A DNA stretch of 62,835 bases from Methanomassiliicoccaceae archaeon (GCA_003557905.1 PWNH01000010.1:1-62835); one strand, 5' to 3'. Shown: positions 26,107 to 34,541, counted from the stretch's first letter. Made by a program: numbers and translations. The notes: generated from the sequence alone by a model not told the origin.

Positions 26107-26886
26107 ATGATGGTCATCAGCGAGAGGATCAACGGTCTTTTCCGTTCCGTGGGTAAGGCCATAGACGACAAGGACTCCAATTTCATCCAGTCCCTCACAT
26201 TGAGGCAGATCGAGGCCGGAGCCACCGCACTCGATGTCAACGTCGGTCCCGGAAGAGGGGCCGAAGGCCCTGAGGACATGCGCTGGCTTGTCAAGACCGT
26301 ACAGGAGGTCACGGACCTTCCCCTGTGCATCGACACTCCCGGACTGAAGACCATGTCCGCCGGGCTGGCAGTCTGTGAGAACCCGGCGATCATCAACTCC
26401 ACCACCGCTGAGATGGAGAAGATGCAGGGGTTCTTCCCCCTTGCCCGGGACCATGATGCCGACATCATCTGTCTGACAATGGACGAGAGGGGCATACCAA
26501 ACGATGCTGACAGCCGCGCCGAGATGGCCATGCTGATGCTCACCACGGCGATGGAGTACGAGGTCATGCCCGACCGCATAATACTCGACCCCCTGGTGCT
26601 GCCCGTCGTGGCGGCCCAGGACCAAGGTGCCAAGGTAATAGAGGCCCTGAGGATGTTCCAGATGCTGAACGACCCCGCTCCGAGGACGGTCGTCGGTCTC
26701 AGCAACGTATCCAACGGATGCAGGGACCGCAGCCTGTTGAACCGAACCTATCTGGCGATGCTGATGGGCGCCGGACTCAGCGCCGCCATACTCGATCCCG
26801 AGGACAAGGAGACCATGGATGCCGTCAAGACGGCACAGGTTCTCCTGGATCAGAATCTGTACTGCGAGGATTACCTGCGAGCATGA
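26107..26886 (+). CDS. AcsE-like methyltetrahydrofolate:corrinoid methyltransferase
   Basis: The 259-residue protein is a pterin-binding TIM barrel of the AcsE/MtgA type. It matches that family at VISERINGLF, ALDVNVGP, CIDTPGLKT, INSTTAEMEKM, ILDPLVLPV and especially GLSNVSNGCRDRSLLNRTYL followed by MGAGLSAAILDP. These include the Asp and Asn residues that bind the pterin in AcsE. It should move a methyl group between methyl-H4F and a corrinoid protein. MtrH, the methanogen relative using H4MPT, is a less likely match. ATG 26107 is preferred: the upstream ATG 26080 lies within a TTTATAAT box whose start site would fall near 26103. It overlaps convergent metF by 16 bases. Confidence 0.88.
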   Translation: MMVISERINGLFRSVGKAIDDKDSNFIQSLTLRQIEAGATALDVNVGPGRGAEGPEDMRWLVKTVQEVTDLPLCIDTPGLKTMSAGLAVCENPAIINSTTAEMEKMQGFFPLARDHDADIICLTMDERGIPNDADSRAEMAMLMLTTAMEYEVMPDRIILDPLVLPVVAAQDQGAKVIEALRMFQMLNDPAPRTVVGLSNVSNGCRDRSLLNRTYLAMLMGAGLSAAILDPEDKETMDAVKTAQVLLDQNLYCEDYLRA

Positions 26887-27794
26887 GGCCGGGGTAACAG
26901 CCCCGCCCTCTCCACTATCTCAGGCACGGCACTCTCCCAGTTCACCGGCATCAGGTGTATGCCTTTTATGCCGGGGAGGTCACGGAGCTCATCGATGGTC
27001 TCCAGGCAGATCCTCATGCCCTCGGCCTTCTCATCGCTGGCGTTGGACATCCTCCGCAGTAGATCATCGGGGACGCTCATTCCCGGGACCTTATCGGCCA
27101 TGAACCTTGCCGCCTTGTAGGAGCGCAAGGGTAGCACGCCGGCGAGTATGTGGGTCCTTTCATGCAAACCCTTTGAGACCAGCAACCGATGCCACTCCCG
27201 GAAACGGTCGAGGTCGAATATCGCCTGTGTCTGGATGAAATCAGCGCCTGCACAGACTTTCTTGTTCAATCGTATTATGCCCATCTCCATGGGGTCGGCG
27301 AAAGGATTGGCCGCCGCACCGAGGAACATCTTCGGAGGCACCTTGATCGAATCCCCGCACCACATCTCCCCCTCATCACACATGCGACGGAAGACCATCA
27401 GCTGCTGCGTGGAGTCGAGGTCGAATACGTTGCGGGATTCAGGCTGGTTGCCGAACCTCTGGTGGTCGCCCGTTATGCACAGCATGTTGCGGACGCCCAG
27501 GGCGGCTGCGCCCAGCATCTCCGACTGCATCGCAAGGCGGTTGCGGTCGCGGCAGGTCATCTGCATTATGGGCTCCACACCCTCCTGGATGCAGAAGAGG
27601 CTGGCGGCCAATGAGGACATCCTCACTATCGCCGTCTGGTTGTCGGTCACGTTGAACGCATCGGCGAAACCCTTGAGCATGCGGGCCTTCTCCCTCACCG
27701 GTCCGCCGTCCGCGGACTTGGGGGGGCCTATCTCGGAGGTCACGACGAACTCCCCGGCCTCCAAGAGGGCCTGCAGGGAACTCCCGTCGATCAT
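26871..27794 (-). CDS. metF: Methylenetetrahydrofolate reductase, catalytic subunit
   Basis: MetF reduces methylene-H4F to methyl-H4F with FAD. The 307-residue protein has the catalytic-Glu segment FVVTSEIGPPKS, FNVTDN, MQMTCRDRNRLAMQ and MLCITGDH, and the barrel continues to HLMPVNWESAVPEI. Its start overlaps the metV stop (ATGA), so MetF and MetV are translationally coupled and probably form a MetVF complex like that of acetogens. It faces the AcsE-like gene, whose 3' end it overlaps. Confidence 0.93.
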   Translation of the reverse strand: MIDGSSLQALLEAGEFVVTSEIGPPKSADGGPVREKARMLKGFADAFNVTDNQTAIVRMSSLAASLFCIQEGVEPIMQMTCRDRNRLAMQSEMLGAAALGVRNMLCITGDHQRFGNQPESRNVFDLDSTQQLMVFRRMCDEGEMWCGDSIKVPPKMFLGAAANPFADPMEMGIIRLNKKVCAGADFIQTQAIFDLDRFREWHRLLVSKGLHERTHILAGVLPLRSYKAARFMADKVPGMSVPDDLLRRMSNASDEKAEGMRICLETIDELRDLPGIKGIHLMPVNWESAVPEIVERAGLLPRPHARR

Positions 27795-28462
27795 CTCTTG
27801 TCCTCCTTCACCACGATACGGGACCCGCCGTCACGCCCCTTGGACCAGTCCTTGGGGGGCAGCAGGATCTCCAGAAGGTCGAGACGGCCTTTGCTCCTCA
27901 CCTGGTCGTAAATCAGCTGCCAGGCGCAGTCCCTGTCCGGTGACAGTTCGCACTTCCCTCCCTGGGACCCGCCGCAGGGTCCGTTCTGCAACATCTTGGA
28001 GCAACGGGCGATGGGGCATATGCCGCCACTGAGGTGAATGGTGCAGTCCCCGCATCCCGCGCAGCGTTCCTTCCATCGTCCCTTTCCCTCCGGGGAGCCC
28101 ATCGAGGACGTGTTTATTCCCGGGATGACGACCCGGGTAGGGTAAACCTCCGACAGGACCTGCGCTCCCACCCCGCATCCCAATGAGAGGACGACATCGC
28201 TGTCCTCCACCATATCCGCTATCTCCTTGTCGAAGTCCTTCTCACACTGACGCTGCAGGGTGACCGTGGAGACCGTCCAATCCATTCCTCTGGAGGCCGA
28301 GTGCTCCTCAAGCGATGAGGCCAGTTCGGCGACCTCCTTCTCACCGCCGGCGAGACAGACGGCCACGCAGGAGCGGCACCCAACCACGAGTATCCGACCC
28401 CCTCCCTCGGACTCCACCATATCGATGATGTCCGTCAATGGTTTCTGCTCGCCGATTATCAT
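27791..28462 (-). CDS. metV: MetV-like Fe-S/zinc subunit of methylenetetrahydrofolate reductase
   Basis: The 223-residue protein matches the MTHFR C-terminal domain family. An N-terminal alpha/beta part (ILVVGCRSCVAVC) leads to the Cys-rich core RCAGCGDCTIHLSGGICP, ARCSKMLQNGPCGGSQGG and KCELSPDRDC. In Moorella and other acetogens this subunit relays electrons to MetF; there MetVF associates with HdrABC-MvhD. ATG 28462 has GAGG seven bases upstream; the TTG two codons earlier is rejected. Its pairing with metF in an archaeon, with hdrBC 3 kb away, is notable. Confidence 0.9.
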   Translation of the reverse strand: MIIGEQKPLTDIIDMVESEGGGRILVVGCRSCVAVCLAGGEKEVAELASSLEEHSASRGMDWTVSTVTLQRQCEKDFDKEIADMVEDSDVVLSLGCGVGAQVLSEVYPTRVVIPGINTSSMGSPEGKGRWKERCAGCGDCTIHLSGGICPIARCSKMLQNGPCGGSQGGKCELSPDRDCAWQLIYDQVRSKGRLDLLEILLPPKDWSKGRDGGSRIVVKEDKR

Positions 28463-28510
28463 AATCAAACCTCATCCCTGCGAAGGGACAATCCAATCAA
28501 GAATAAGGGC

Positions 28511-28525
28511 GATATAACCTTTATG
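28511..28525 (+). promoter_or_regulatory. TATA-like box before the NodB-type gene
   Basis: GATATAACCTTTATG lies about 60 bases before the ATG at 28578, leaving a leader with a strong GGAGG. A related string, AACCTTTATGT, precedes the radical-SAM gene at 35345, and CCCTTATATAG precedes the thermosome gene, so this may be the local TATA consensus. Confidence 0.45.
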
Positions 28526-28577
28526 TCCTGAAGTGCTTCTGTGGAATCGGAAAGGGAATCAAGGAGGAAGGAATGAG

Positions 28578-29402
28578 ATGAGGGTTCTGGCGTTCACCAT
28601 CGACCTCGACCGGGACTGCAACACGGCAGTCCGCGGTGAGACCGCGGCGGCATCACGTTCCTGCGGTGTTACGACCAGTCCGTGTCATGATGCCTCCTCG
28701 CAGGGCATGGAGGCCATCGCTGACATGCTGAGGTCGATGGCATTCCCCGCCACGATATTCGCTGAGGGGGACTCGTTGCGCAAGCTCTGCGACCCTTCGG
28801 TGCTCCGTGGTCTCGAGGTCGCGTGCCATGGGATGGAGCACGAGGACCTCACCGGTGAATCGACGGGACTGCTGTTGGGGGACGATCAACTGGAGGACAT
28901 AATCTCGCGGTCCTGGGGAACGGTGCTGTCCGTAACCGGTGAGGTGCCACGCGGGTTCCGAGCCCCCTATCTGAACATAGACCCCCGTGTCCTCGCCCTC
29001 GTCAAGGGACGCGGTTTCACCTATGACTCATCGATGACCGAGAAAGTGCTCGACGGGGTGCTTAAGCCAAGATTGCTCCCGATGGGGATGTGGGAGTTCC
29101 CATTGGCACGCGACACCGATGCCGAAGGCAAGGTGATAGACTCCTACCTGTGGGCCATGCATGAGGGCCGAAGACCTGAATCGGACTATATGCGCATGAT
29201 CGACCGTTTCCAGGAAGGGGTCCTGGTAATGGCCACGCACAGCTGGCACGTCCTGGAGGGCGTCCAGGCCGGTCCCAAGTCGTCCGGGCAGACCGCGGGG
29301 GAACTGGATTCCATCGCGCGCATCCTCGGTCATGCCGAGGACTCAGGGTTCGAGATGCTCAGTCTCTCCGCGGCCGAGGACCTGCTCAACGAAGGCCGGT
29401 GA
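28578..29402 (+). CDS. Polysaccharide deacetylase (NodB-type) family protein
   Basis: The 274-residue protein shows NodB elements: FTIDLDRDCN (metal-binding Asp), the CHGMEHEDL histidine pair, GFRAPYLNID and FTYDSSM. A metal-dependent deacetylase of an amide or N-acetyl sugar is the natural call; the substrate is not evident. There is no signal peptide or transmembrane segment, so it acts in the cytoplasm, unlike bacterial cell-wall deacetylases. ATG 28578 has GGAGGAAGG upstream. Its 3' end overlaps convergent fhs by 17 bases. It lies within the folate block, but a functional link is only positional. Confidence 0.85.
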   Translation: MRVLAFTIDLDRDCNTAVRGETAAASRSCGVTTSPCHDASSQGMEAIADMLRSMAFPATIFAEGDSLRKLCDPSVLRGLEVACHGMEHEDLTGESTGLLLGDDQLEDIISRSWGTVLSVTGEVPRGFRAPYLNIDPRVLALVKGRGFTYDSSMTEKVLDGVLKPRLLPMGMWEFPLARDTDAEGKVIDSYLWAMHEGRRPESDYMRMIDRFQEGVLVMATHSWHVLEGVQAGPKSSGQTAGELDSIARILGHAEDSGFEMLSLSAAEDLLNEGR

Positions 29403-31056
29403 CCTGTCCGCACTCATCCAGGTCTATGTCCATCGCCGACGGTCTCTTAGGCAGTCCTGGCATCAGGTTCATCTGTCCGCAGATGGGGACCACGAAGCCG
29501 GCACCGCTGGAGATGGTCAGCTCCCTGACGGTGAGTTTCCAGCCCACGGGCGCCCCCCGGCGCTTCGGATCGTCGCTCAATGATGCCTGGGTCTTCGCCA
29601 TGCACACCGGCAGATGCCCGTAACCGTGGGACTCGATAGATTCCAACGACTTCTCCGCTGCGCTGAGGAAGATCACCTGACCGGCACCGTATATGAGCTT
29701 GGCGACGGTCTCGACCTTCTCCCTGATGGGAAGGGATGTGTCATACAGCATGCGGAAGGAACCCTCCTTGCGGTCGATGGTCTCAAGGACCTTGCGGGCC
29801 AGCTCCTCCCCGCCGGCACCGCCATCCTCGAATACGGTGGACACCGCCGCCTCCACACCGAGTTCGGCGCAATGTTCGACCACTGCCGCGAGCTCCTCGG
29901 GACTGTCTCCTGGGAAGCGGTTCACGGCCACCACCACCGGGAGGCCGAAGAGCCTGATGTTGGAGATGTGGCGGTCAAGGTTGCAGAATCCCTGTCTCAG
30001 GGCGTCCATGTCCTCACGGCCGCAGTCCTCCACGCACTTGCCGCCATGCATCTTGAGCGCCCTCACCGAGGCCACGAGGACGACACAGTCCGGCACCAGC
30101 CCTGATTGTCTGCACACGATGTTGAAGAACTTCTCCGCCCCCAGGTCGGCGGCGAAACCGGTCTCGGTGACCACATAGTCCGCCAGTTTCAGGGCGTAGC
30201 GGGTGGCGAGCACCGAGTTCGTCCCATGGGCTATGTTGGCGAACGGGAATCCGTGCACGAACACCGGCTGACCCTCCAGGGTCTGTACCAGATTGGGGCA
30301 TATGGCATCCTTGAGGAGGGCCATCAGGGCCCCGACGCACCCCAGTTGTCTAGCCAGTACGGGGTTGCCGTCATGGTTGTATGCAATCGTCATCCTCTCC
30401 AACCTCTCCCGGAGGTCGTCGGGGGAATTCGCCAGTGCCAGTATGGCGCTGATCTCCGATGCCGGGGTGATCATGAACGAGCTCTCATGGGGCACCCCTC
30501 CCCTCACCTTCCCGCCCAGGCCCATCACGATGTGCCTCAGCTCACGTGATCCGATGTCCATGGCCTTGCCGAGCAGGATTCGCGTCGGATCGATATCGAG
30601 CTCGTTGCCCTTGGCGATGTGGTTCTCTAGCACCGCCGATAGAAGATTGTGCGCCGCTCCCACGGCATGGATGTCGCCGGTGAAATGAAGGTTGATCTCC
30701 ACCATGGGGTGGACCTGGGCCTTGCCGCCCCCGGTGGCCCCTCCCTTGATGCCGAATATCGGTCCCAATGAAGGCTCCCTCAGGGTACCCATCGAATCGA
30801 CGCCGATTCTGCCCAGCCCCTGGACGAGACCGATTGTGGTGACGGTCTTACCCTCCCCCGCCGGGGTTGCGGTTATGGCCGTCGTAACGATGAGCTTGCC
30901 GTTCGGGCGTCCATCGAAGCGGCTGAGCGACGCGAGGGGGACCTTGGCGGCATCCTTGCCGTAAAGCAGCACATCCTCCTCATCCAGTCCCAAGGACTCC
31001 GCCACCTTCAGAATGGGGCGCACGCCGTAGCTTGCATCATCATTGTCAGAGCTCAT
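29386..31056 (-). CDS. fhs: Formate-tetrahydrofolate ligase
   Basis: Fhs joins formate to H4F using ATP, the entry of the folate C1 branch. The 556-residue protein has the P-loop ATPAGEGKTVTTIGL near residue 63, EPSLGPIFGIKGGATGGG, GDIHAVGAAHNLLSA and FANIAHGTNSVLATR. ATG 31056 is chosen because a minus-strand TATA-like box (31078-31088) lies about 27 bases away and no ribosome site is present, which suggests a leaderless message. GTG 31071 in the same frame would fall upstream of the transcription start. It is divergent from folD, sharing the intergenic region. Confidence 0.96.
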   Translation of the reverse strand: MSSDNDDASYGVRPILKVAESLGLDEEDVLLYGKDAAKVPLASLSRFDGRPNGKLIVTTAITATPAGEGKTVTTIGLVQGLGRIGVDSMGTLREPSLGPIFGIKGGATGGGKAQVHPMVEINLHFTGDIHAVGAAHNLLSAVLENHIAKGNELDIDPTRILLGKAMDIGSRELRHIVMGLGGKVRGGVPHESSFMITPASEISAILALANSPDDLRERLERMTIAYNHDGNPVLARQLGCVGALMALLKDAICPNLVQTLEGQPVFVHGFPFANIAHGTNSVLATRYALKLADYVVTETGFAADLGAEKFFNIVCRQSGLVPDCVVLVASVRALKMHGGKCVEDCGREDMDALRQGFCNLDRHISNIRLFGLPVVVAVNRFPGDSPEELAAVVEHCAELGVEAAVSTVFEDGGAGGEELARKVLETIDRKEGSFRMLYDTSLPIREKVETVAKLIYGAGQVIFLSAAEKSLESIESHGYGHLPVCMAKTQASLSDDPKRRGAPVGWKLTVRELTISSGAGFVVPICGQMNLMPGLPKRPSAMDIDLDECGQVTGLR

Positions 31057-31077
31057 CCGACCCCAATCCACTTCCCG

Positions 31078-31116
31078 TTAAATTATGTTTTTGAGCTGTG
31101 AAAAGAATATATATCG
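31078..31116. promoter_or_regulatory. Divergent promoters of fhs and folD
   Basis: On the minus strand CATAATTTAAC (31078-31088) is about 27 bases from the fhs ATG. On the plus strand AATATATATCG (31106-31116) is about 31 bases from the folD ATG. The two boxes are only about 20 bases apart, so the genes may be co-regulated. Confidence 0.6.
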
Positions 31117-31141
31117 ACCGAGCATAGTGCAAAATGATAGG

Positions 31142-32026
31142 ATGAGTCTCCGTCTGATTAACGGCAGGGATGTGGCCGCCCAGGTCACAGAGGCGCTGAA
31201 TGACAGGCTGCAGGTCTTGAGGGCCCAGGGCATAAACCCCGGATTGGCGGTCGTGGTGGTCGGTGACGACCCCGCGTCCCACGTCTATGTCCGCATGAAG
31301 GGCAAGGCCTGTGACAGGATGGGGATGCTGTCGCGTACGCACATCCTCCCCTCCTCGACGTCCGAGGACGACCTACTCAGCCTGATAGATTCCCTCAATG
31401 CCGATGCGGAGATACACGGTATCCTCTGCCAACTCCCTCTTCCTTCCCACATAGATGAGCGCAAGGTCATCGAACGCATAGACCCCTACAAGGACGTGGA
31501 CGCCTTCCACCCCTACAACGTGGGTCGGATGCTGATCGGGGATCCTCTGTTCCTGCCCGCCACCCCGGCGGGCATCCAACGGTTGCTTGTGAGCTATGAA
31601 GTCGAGACCCGCGGCAAACACGTCGTCGTCCTCGGACGCAGCAACATAGTGGGAAAGCCCATCGCATCCATCCTCATGCAGAAGGGTGAAGGTGCCGATG
31701 CCACCGTGACCGTGGCCCATTCCCGCAGCACCGACCTCGAGGGTCTGTGCCGACGAGCGGACATACTCATCGCCGCGGTGGGAATCCCGCTGTTCGTCAA
31801 AGCGGACATGGTCAAGGAGGGGGCGGTGGTCATCGATGTGGGAACCAACCGTGTCGATGACCCTGCAAGCGACAAGGGCTACCGTCTCGTGGGGGATGTG
31901 GATTTCGACAACGTCAAAGGAAAGGTCGCTGCCATATCCCCGTCCCCAGGAGGTGTCGGCCCCATGACGATAGCGATGCTCATGGAGAACACCGTCAAGG
32001 CGGCCGAGATGTCCTTGGGCCATTAG
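31142..32026 (+). CDS. folD: FolD: methylene-H4F dehydrogenase / methenyl-H4F cyclohydrolase
   Basis: The 294-residue bifunctional enzyme interconverts formyl-, methenyl- and methylene-H4F. Catalytic Tyr49 and Lys53 lie in HVYVRMKGKA. The substrate loop is GILCQLPLP, the nucleotide-binding loop VVLGRSNIVGKPIA, and the C-terminal signature AISPSPGGVGPMTIAML. ATG 31142 starts at the conserved MSLRLINGRDVA; upstream in-frame codons overlap the TATA box. With fhs, metF and metV it completes the conversion of formate to methyl-H4F. Confidence 0.96.
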   Translation: MSLRLINGRDVAAQVTEALNDRLQVLRAQGINPGLAVVVVGDDPASHVYVRMKGKACDRMGMLSRTHILPSSTSEDDLLSLIDSLNADAEIHGILCQLPLPSHIDERKVIERIDPYKDVDAFHPYNVGRMLIGDPLFLPATPAGIQRLLVSYEVETRGKHVVVLGRSNIVGKPIASILMQKGEGADATVTVAHSRSTDLEGLCRRADILIAAVGIPLFVKADMVKEGAVVIDVGTNRVDDPASDKGYRLVGDVDFDNVKGKVAAISPSPGGVGPMTIAMLMENTVKAAEMSLGH

Positions 32027-32065
32027 TCGATAGAAAGGTATTTCTTGATACCATCGCCTTCGGGG

Positions 32066-32707
32066 ATGAACATGCTGAGGGAATGTGAAGAACACGGATA
32101 CTTCCGCGATGAGCGCTGCCCGGTCTGTGACGAAGAGGGCAAGTTCCTCATGAGCACCGAGGAGATGGACAAGGTCGGCCGGACCATGGCAGGCATTCTG
32201 CGCCACTTCCCGGAGAGGTTCGAGTTGGAGATGGATGAACAGGGCTTCGTTTCCTTGAGGGAGATGGTGTCCGGGATGAGGGACAACAACCGCCGCATGC
32301 ACTGGTTGCGGACCCATCACGTCATCGCCTTGGTGGAGAGCGATCCCAAGGGAAGGTACCAGGTGAGCGGCGACAGTGTGCGCGCAACCTACGGTCACAC
32401 CCTTGACCTCGACCTCAGACACCCCACCGACAACATACCCGATGAACTCTACTATCCCGCCACATCCGATGAGGCGGAGATAATCCTGGAGATCGGCATA
32501 ATACCCGCTGACCGTCGCATGGTGCACCTGTCGAAGACCTTTGATGATGCCTTCTCCGCCGGTTCTGTCAGGGTCGATGACCCTGTGATATTGGCGGTGG
32601 ACACCGTCAGGGCGAGGGCCGACGGCGTTGAGATCGGACGGGCCGCCCGTACCGTTTACCTATGCAAACAGGTCCCGCCGGAGTACCTTAGTGTGAGTCA
32701 GCGCTGA
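32066..32707 (+). CDS. kptA: RNA 2'-phosphotransferase (Tpt1/KptA family) with N-terminal zinc site
   Basis: The 213-residue protein belongs to the family that removes an RNA 2'-phosphate by transfer to NAD. An archaeal-type N-terminal metal site is seen in ECEEHGYFRDERCPVC. The catalytic domain shows DNNRRMHWLRTHHV, GDSVRATYGHTL and EAEIILEIGIIPADRRMVHL. The usual LYHGT reads LYYPAT here. Its role in archaea is unclear because they lack the yeast-type splicing ligase. ATG 32066 or 32072 are both possible starts; GGGG precedes them. The next gene begins one base after its stop. Confidence 0.85.
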   Translation: MNMLRECEEHGYFRDERCPVCDEEGKFLMSTEEMDKVGRTMAGILRHFPERFELEMDEQGFVSLREMVSGMRDNNRRMHWLRTHHVIALVESDPKGRYQVSGDSVRATYGHTLDLDLRHPTDNIPDELYYPATSDEAEIILEIGIIPADRRMVHLSKTFDDAFSAGSVRVDDPVILAVDTVRARADGVEIGRAARTVYLCKQVPPEYLSVSQR

Positions 32708-32708
32708 G

Positions 32709-33539
32709 ATGTTCCGTAACGCGTCCGAGCTCATGGAGTCCTCGCCGCAGGATTGCTACCGCTCGCATGTCATCTCATTCAAATGGGAGGACTTCCAGCC
32801 TGTGCTGACAGAGAGGGTGATCTCCAGCGGCGAGGTCCGTAGGCTCTCAATGGATCCTTTGGACATCTTCGTATCCGAGGCCCGTCGTTGTGTCGGTGGC
32901 GAGGAGGCCTGCGATGCCGTACTGGAGGGTCGCATGTCCCACTGCCGGGTATGCGACAGCTTCCCGGTGCAGGAATGCCGCTTCCAACCCCGTTGCCGCG
33001 GCACCATGTGCGACGATACCGTGTGCGGCGATCCCCACGTGGTTTACCTGGCCGTGTTCGCCGCCAACCTGAAGGTGGGGATGACAAGGTCCTCACGCTT
33101 GACGGAGAGGGGGATGGAGCAGGGTGCGGACATGATCATCTCAGTCGGCGAGTACGGGTCGCGTATGGAGGCACGGTCAGCAGAGCAATCCCTGTCACGT
33201 TCCAGGGGGATACCGCAGACCATGTCGTTGGCGTCATTGGTCAATTGCCTGGGGGACGATTCCCTCGCCCAGGCCAAGGCCAGATGGGAGGAGGTCGCAT
33301 CATCGTTCACTCCCTTGACAGAGATAGTCCTCGACGGCTATCCGCTGAAAGGCCTGGATGGCGCGCCTCGCATCATGCCCTCCGCAGGCAAGCACCGCGG
33401 TGAGGTTTTGGGCGCCAAGGGACGCCTGGCGGTCTACCGTGACGAACTGGGGATGCTCAAGGCCCTGGACATGAAGGACCTCGTGTCCCGCTTCATCGGG
33501 ACGGCCCCCTCGCTCTGCGCCCAGTCGACCCTCTTCTAA
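32709..33539 (+). CDS. DUF2797 family protein
   Basis: The 276-residue protein matches the DUF2797 pattern: a central Cys/His region (SHCRVCDSFPVQEC, then CRGTMCDDTVC) followed by HVVYLAVFAANLKVGMTRS and a Glu-containing AEQSLSRSRGIPQTMS. The YLA...KVG...R arrangement resembles a GIY-YIG-like core, so a nuclease-related or nucleic-acid binding function is conceivable but not shown. It is translated immediately after kptA. Confidence 0.75.
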   Translation: MFRNASELMESSPQDCYRSHVISFKWEDFQPVLTERVISSGEVRRLSMDPLDIFVSEARRCVGGEEACDAVLEGRMSHCRVCDSFPVQECRFQPRCRGTMCDDTVCGDPHVVYLAVFAANLKVGMTRSSRLTERGMEQGADMIISVGEYGSRMEARSAEQSLSRSRGIPQTMSLASLVNCLGDDSLAQAKARWEEVASSFTPLTEIVLDGYPLKGLDGAPRIMPSAGKHRGEVLGAKGRLAVYRDELGMLKALDMKDLVSRFIGTAPSLCAQSTLF

Positions 33540-33590
33540 AACAATAAAAACGTTGACTGTGTTGACCGGACAAAGAATCGGTGTTCTGCA

Positions 33591-34541
33591 ATGACCGAGA
33601 CATTAAGACCAGACCAGGTCAAGGACCGTTACGGCAGGTTGTTCTGCAAAGGCTTCTTCACCATAGTAGATGAGAAGAACGGCATAGCTCAGGTCATTGA
33701 GAAATGCATCGCCCGCGGACCCCCGGAATGGGATGCGGTCAACCGTAAACGCGCCGGCGGGGTCGTCAAGGACGTCCGCGTCGATGGCCACACCCTGATA
33801 ATGGACACCATCATCGGCGAGGGAGAACTGTCGTTCGGACCGGTCACCAAGGACCTCGGCGGCCAAGGTCTGAAGTCCCTGTTGATAGATGGTGACCAGG
33901 TGGTCACCAGCTGGGTAGGGTTGGCCGGGGCATCGGTGGGGGTCGGCGCCTGCATACCGCAGGCCCCGGAGGTCATATCCACAACCTATCCCGACGATTT
34001 CAAGATAGGCGGCGCCCATCGCGCCGAGGTCGTGGTCCGGAGCCCCAAGATGGTCAGGGTGATCATCGGTGCTGATGACACGGACACCAAGGAGAAGGGG
34101 GCCTCATGGTCCTTGATGATGAGGCTGGGTCAGGACTGTCCTGTGGGACGGTTCCTGGACCACAAGATAATCCAGCTCAACCCCTTGGTCCCCAACAAGA
34201 CCACCAACTGTTGCTCCACCGCCGTTTCTTTCGCGGTGGAGGAGAGGCAGATCGGGGAGCTCTTGGACTTCGCCAAGGAATATCTCCGTGAGCACACCTA
34301 CTCTGACGATACGGTAATGACCTCCTACGTAGGTCTGAAAGTGCCCGAGGCGTTGAAGGATTTCGGCTGGAGGTCGAAGAGTATAATATTCACAATCGAC
34401 GATGCCCTCAATGCCGCGCAGGAGTCCGGCGTCGAGGTGCATGAGATAACCGGTCCCAAGGGGACCATAGGCGCTGTCGCCGCCATAGGATGCTTCGACA
34501 TGGGCATGAAGGCGGCGGGCCTGCCGCAGGACTTCGAGTGA
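33591..34541 (+). CDS. Probable methanogenesis marker protein 11
   Basis: The 316-residue protein has the combination I associate with methanogenesis marker 11: VIIGADDTDTKEKGASWSLM, LNPLVPNKTTNCCSTAVSFA and an AGASVGVGAC segment. The DDTD motif also occurs in TiaS, the tRNA-Ile agmatidine synthetase, but the KEKGASW context and shorter length differ from TiaS. The family is, to my knowledge, nearly restricted to methanogens and its function is unknown. It sits ten bases before the cis-prenyltransferase. This is one of the stronger signs that the organism is a methanogen or a close relative. Confidence 0.7.
   Translation: MTETLRPDQVKDRYGRLFCKGFFTIVDEKNGIAQVIEKCIARGPPEWDAVNRKRAGGVVKDVRVDGHTLIMDTIIGEGELSFGPVTKDLGGQGLKSLLIDGDQVVTSWVGLAGASVGVGACIPQAPEVISTTYPDDFKIGGAHRAEVVVRSPKMVRVIIGADDTDTKEKGASWSLMMRLGQDCPVGRFLDHKIIQLNPLVPNKTTNCCSTAVSFAVEERQIGELLDFAKEYLREHTYSDDTVMTSYVGLKVPEALKDFGWRSKSIIFTIDDALNAAQESGVEVHEITGPKGTIGAVAAIGCFDMGMKAAGLPQDFE

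Noticed and set aside
31373-32527. 384-residue open frame antisense to folD and kptA
   Set aside because: It spans two recognised genes on the other strand and has His/Gly-rich composition typical of shadow frames.
33591-34541. TiaS (tRNA-Ile agmatidine synthetase)
   Set aside because: Only the DDTD segment is shared; the protein is shorter, and its other motifs fit the methanogen marker family. Kept as an alternative in the feature entry.
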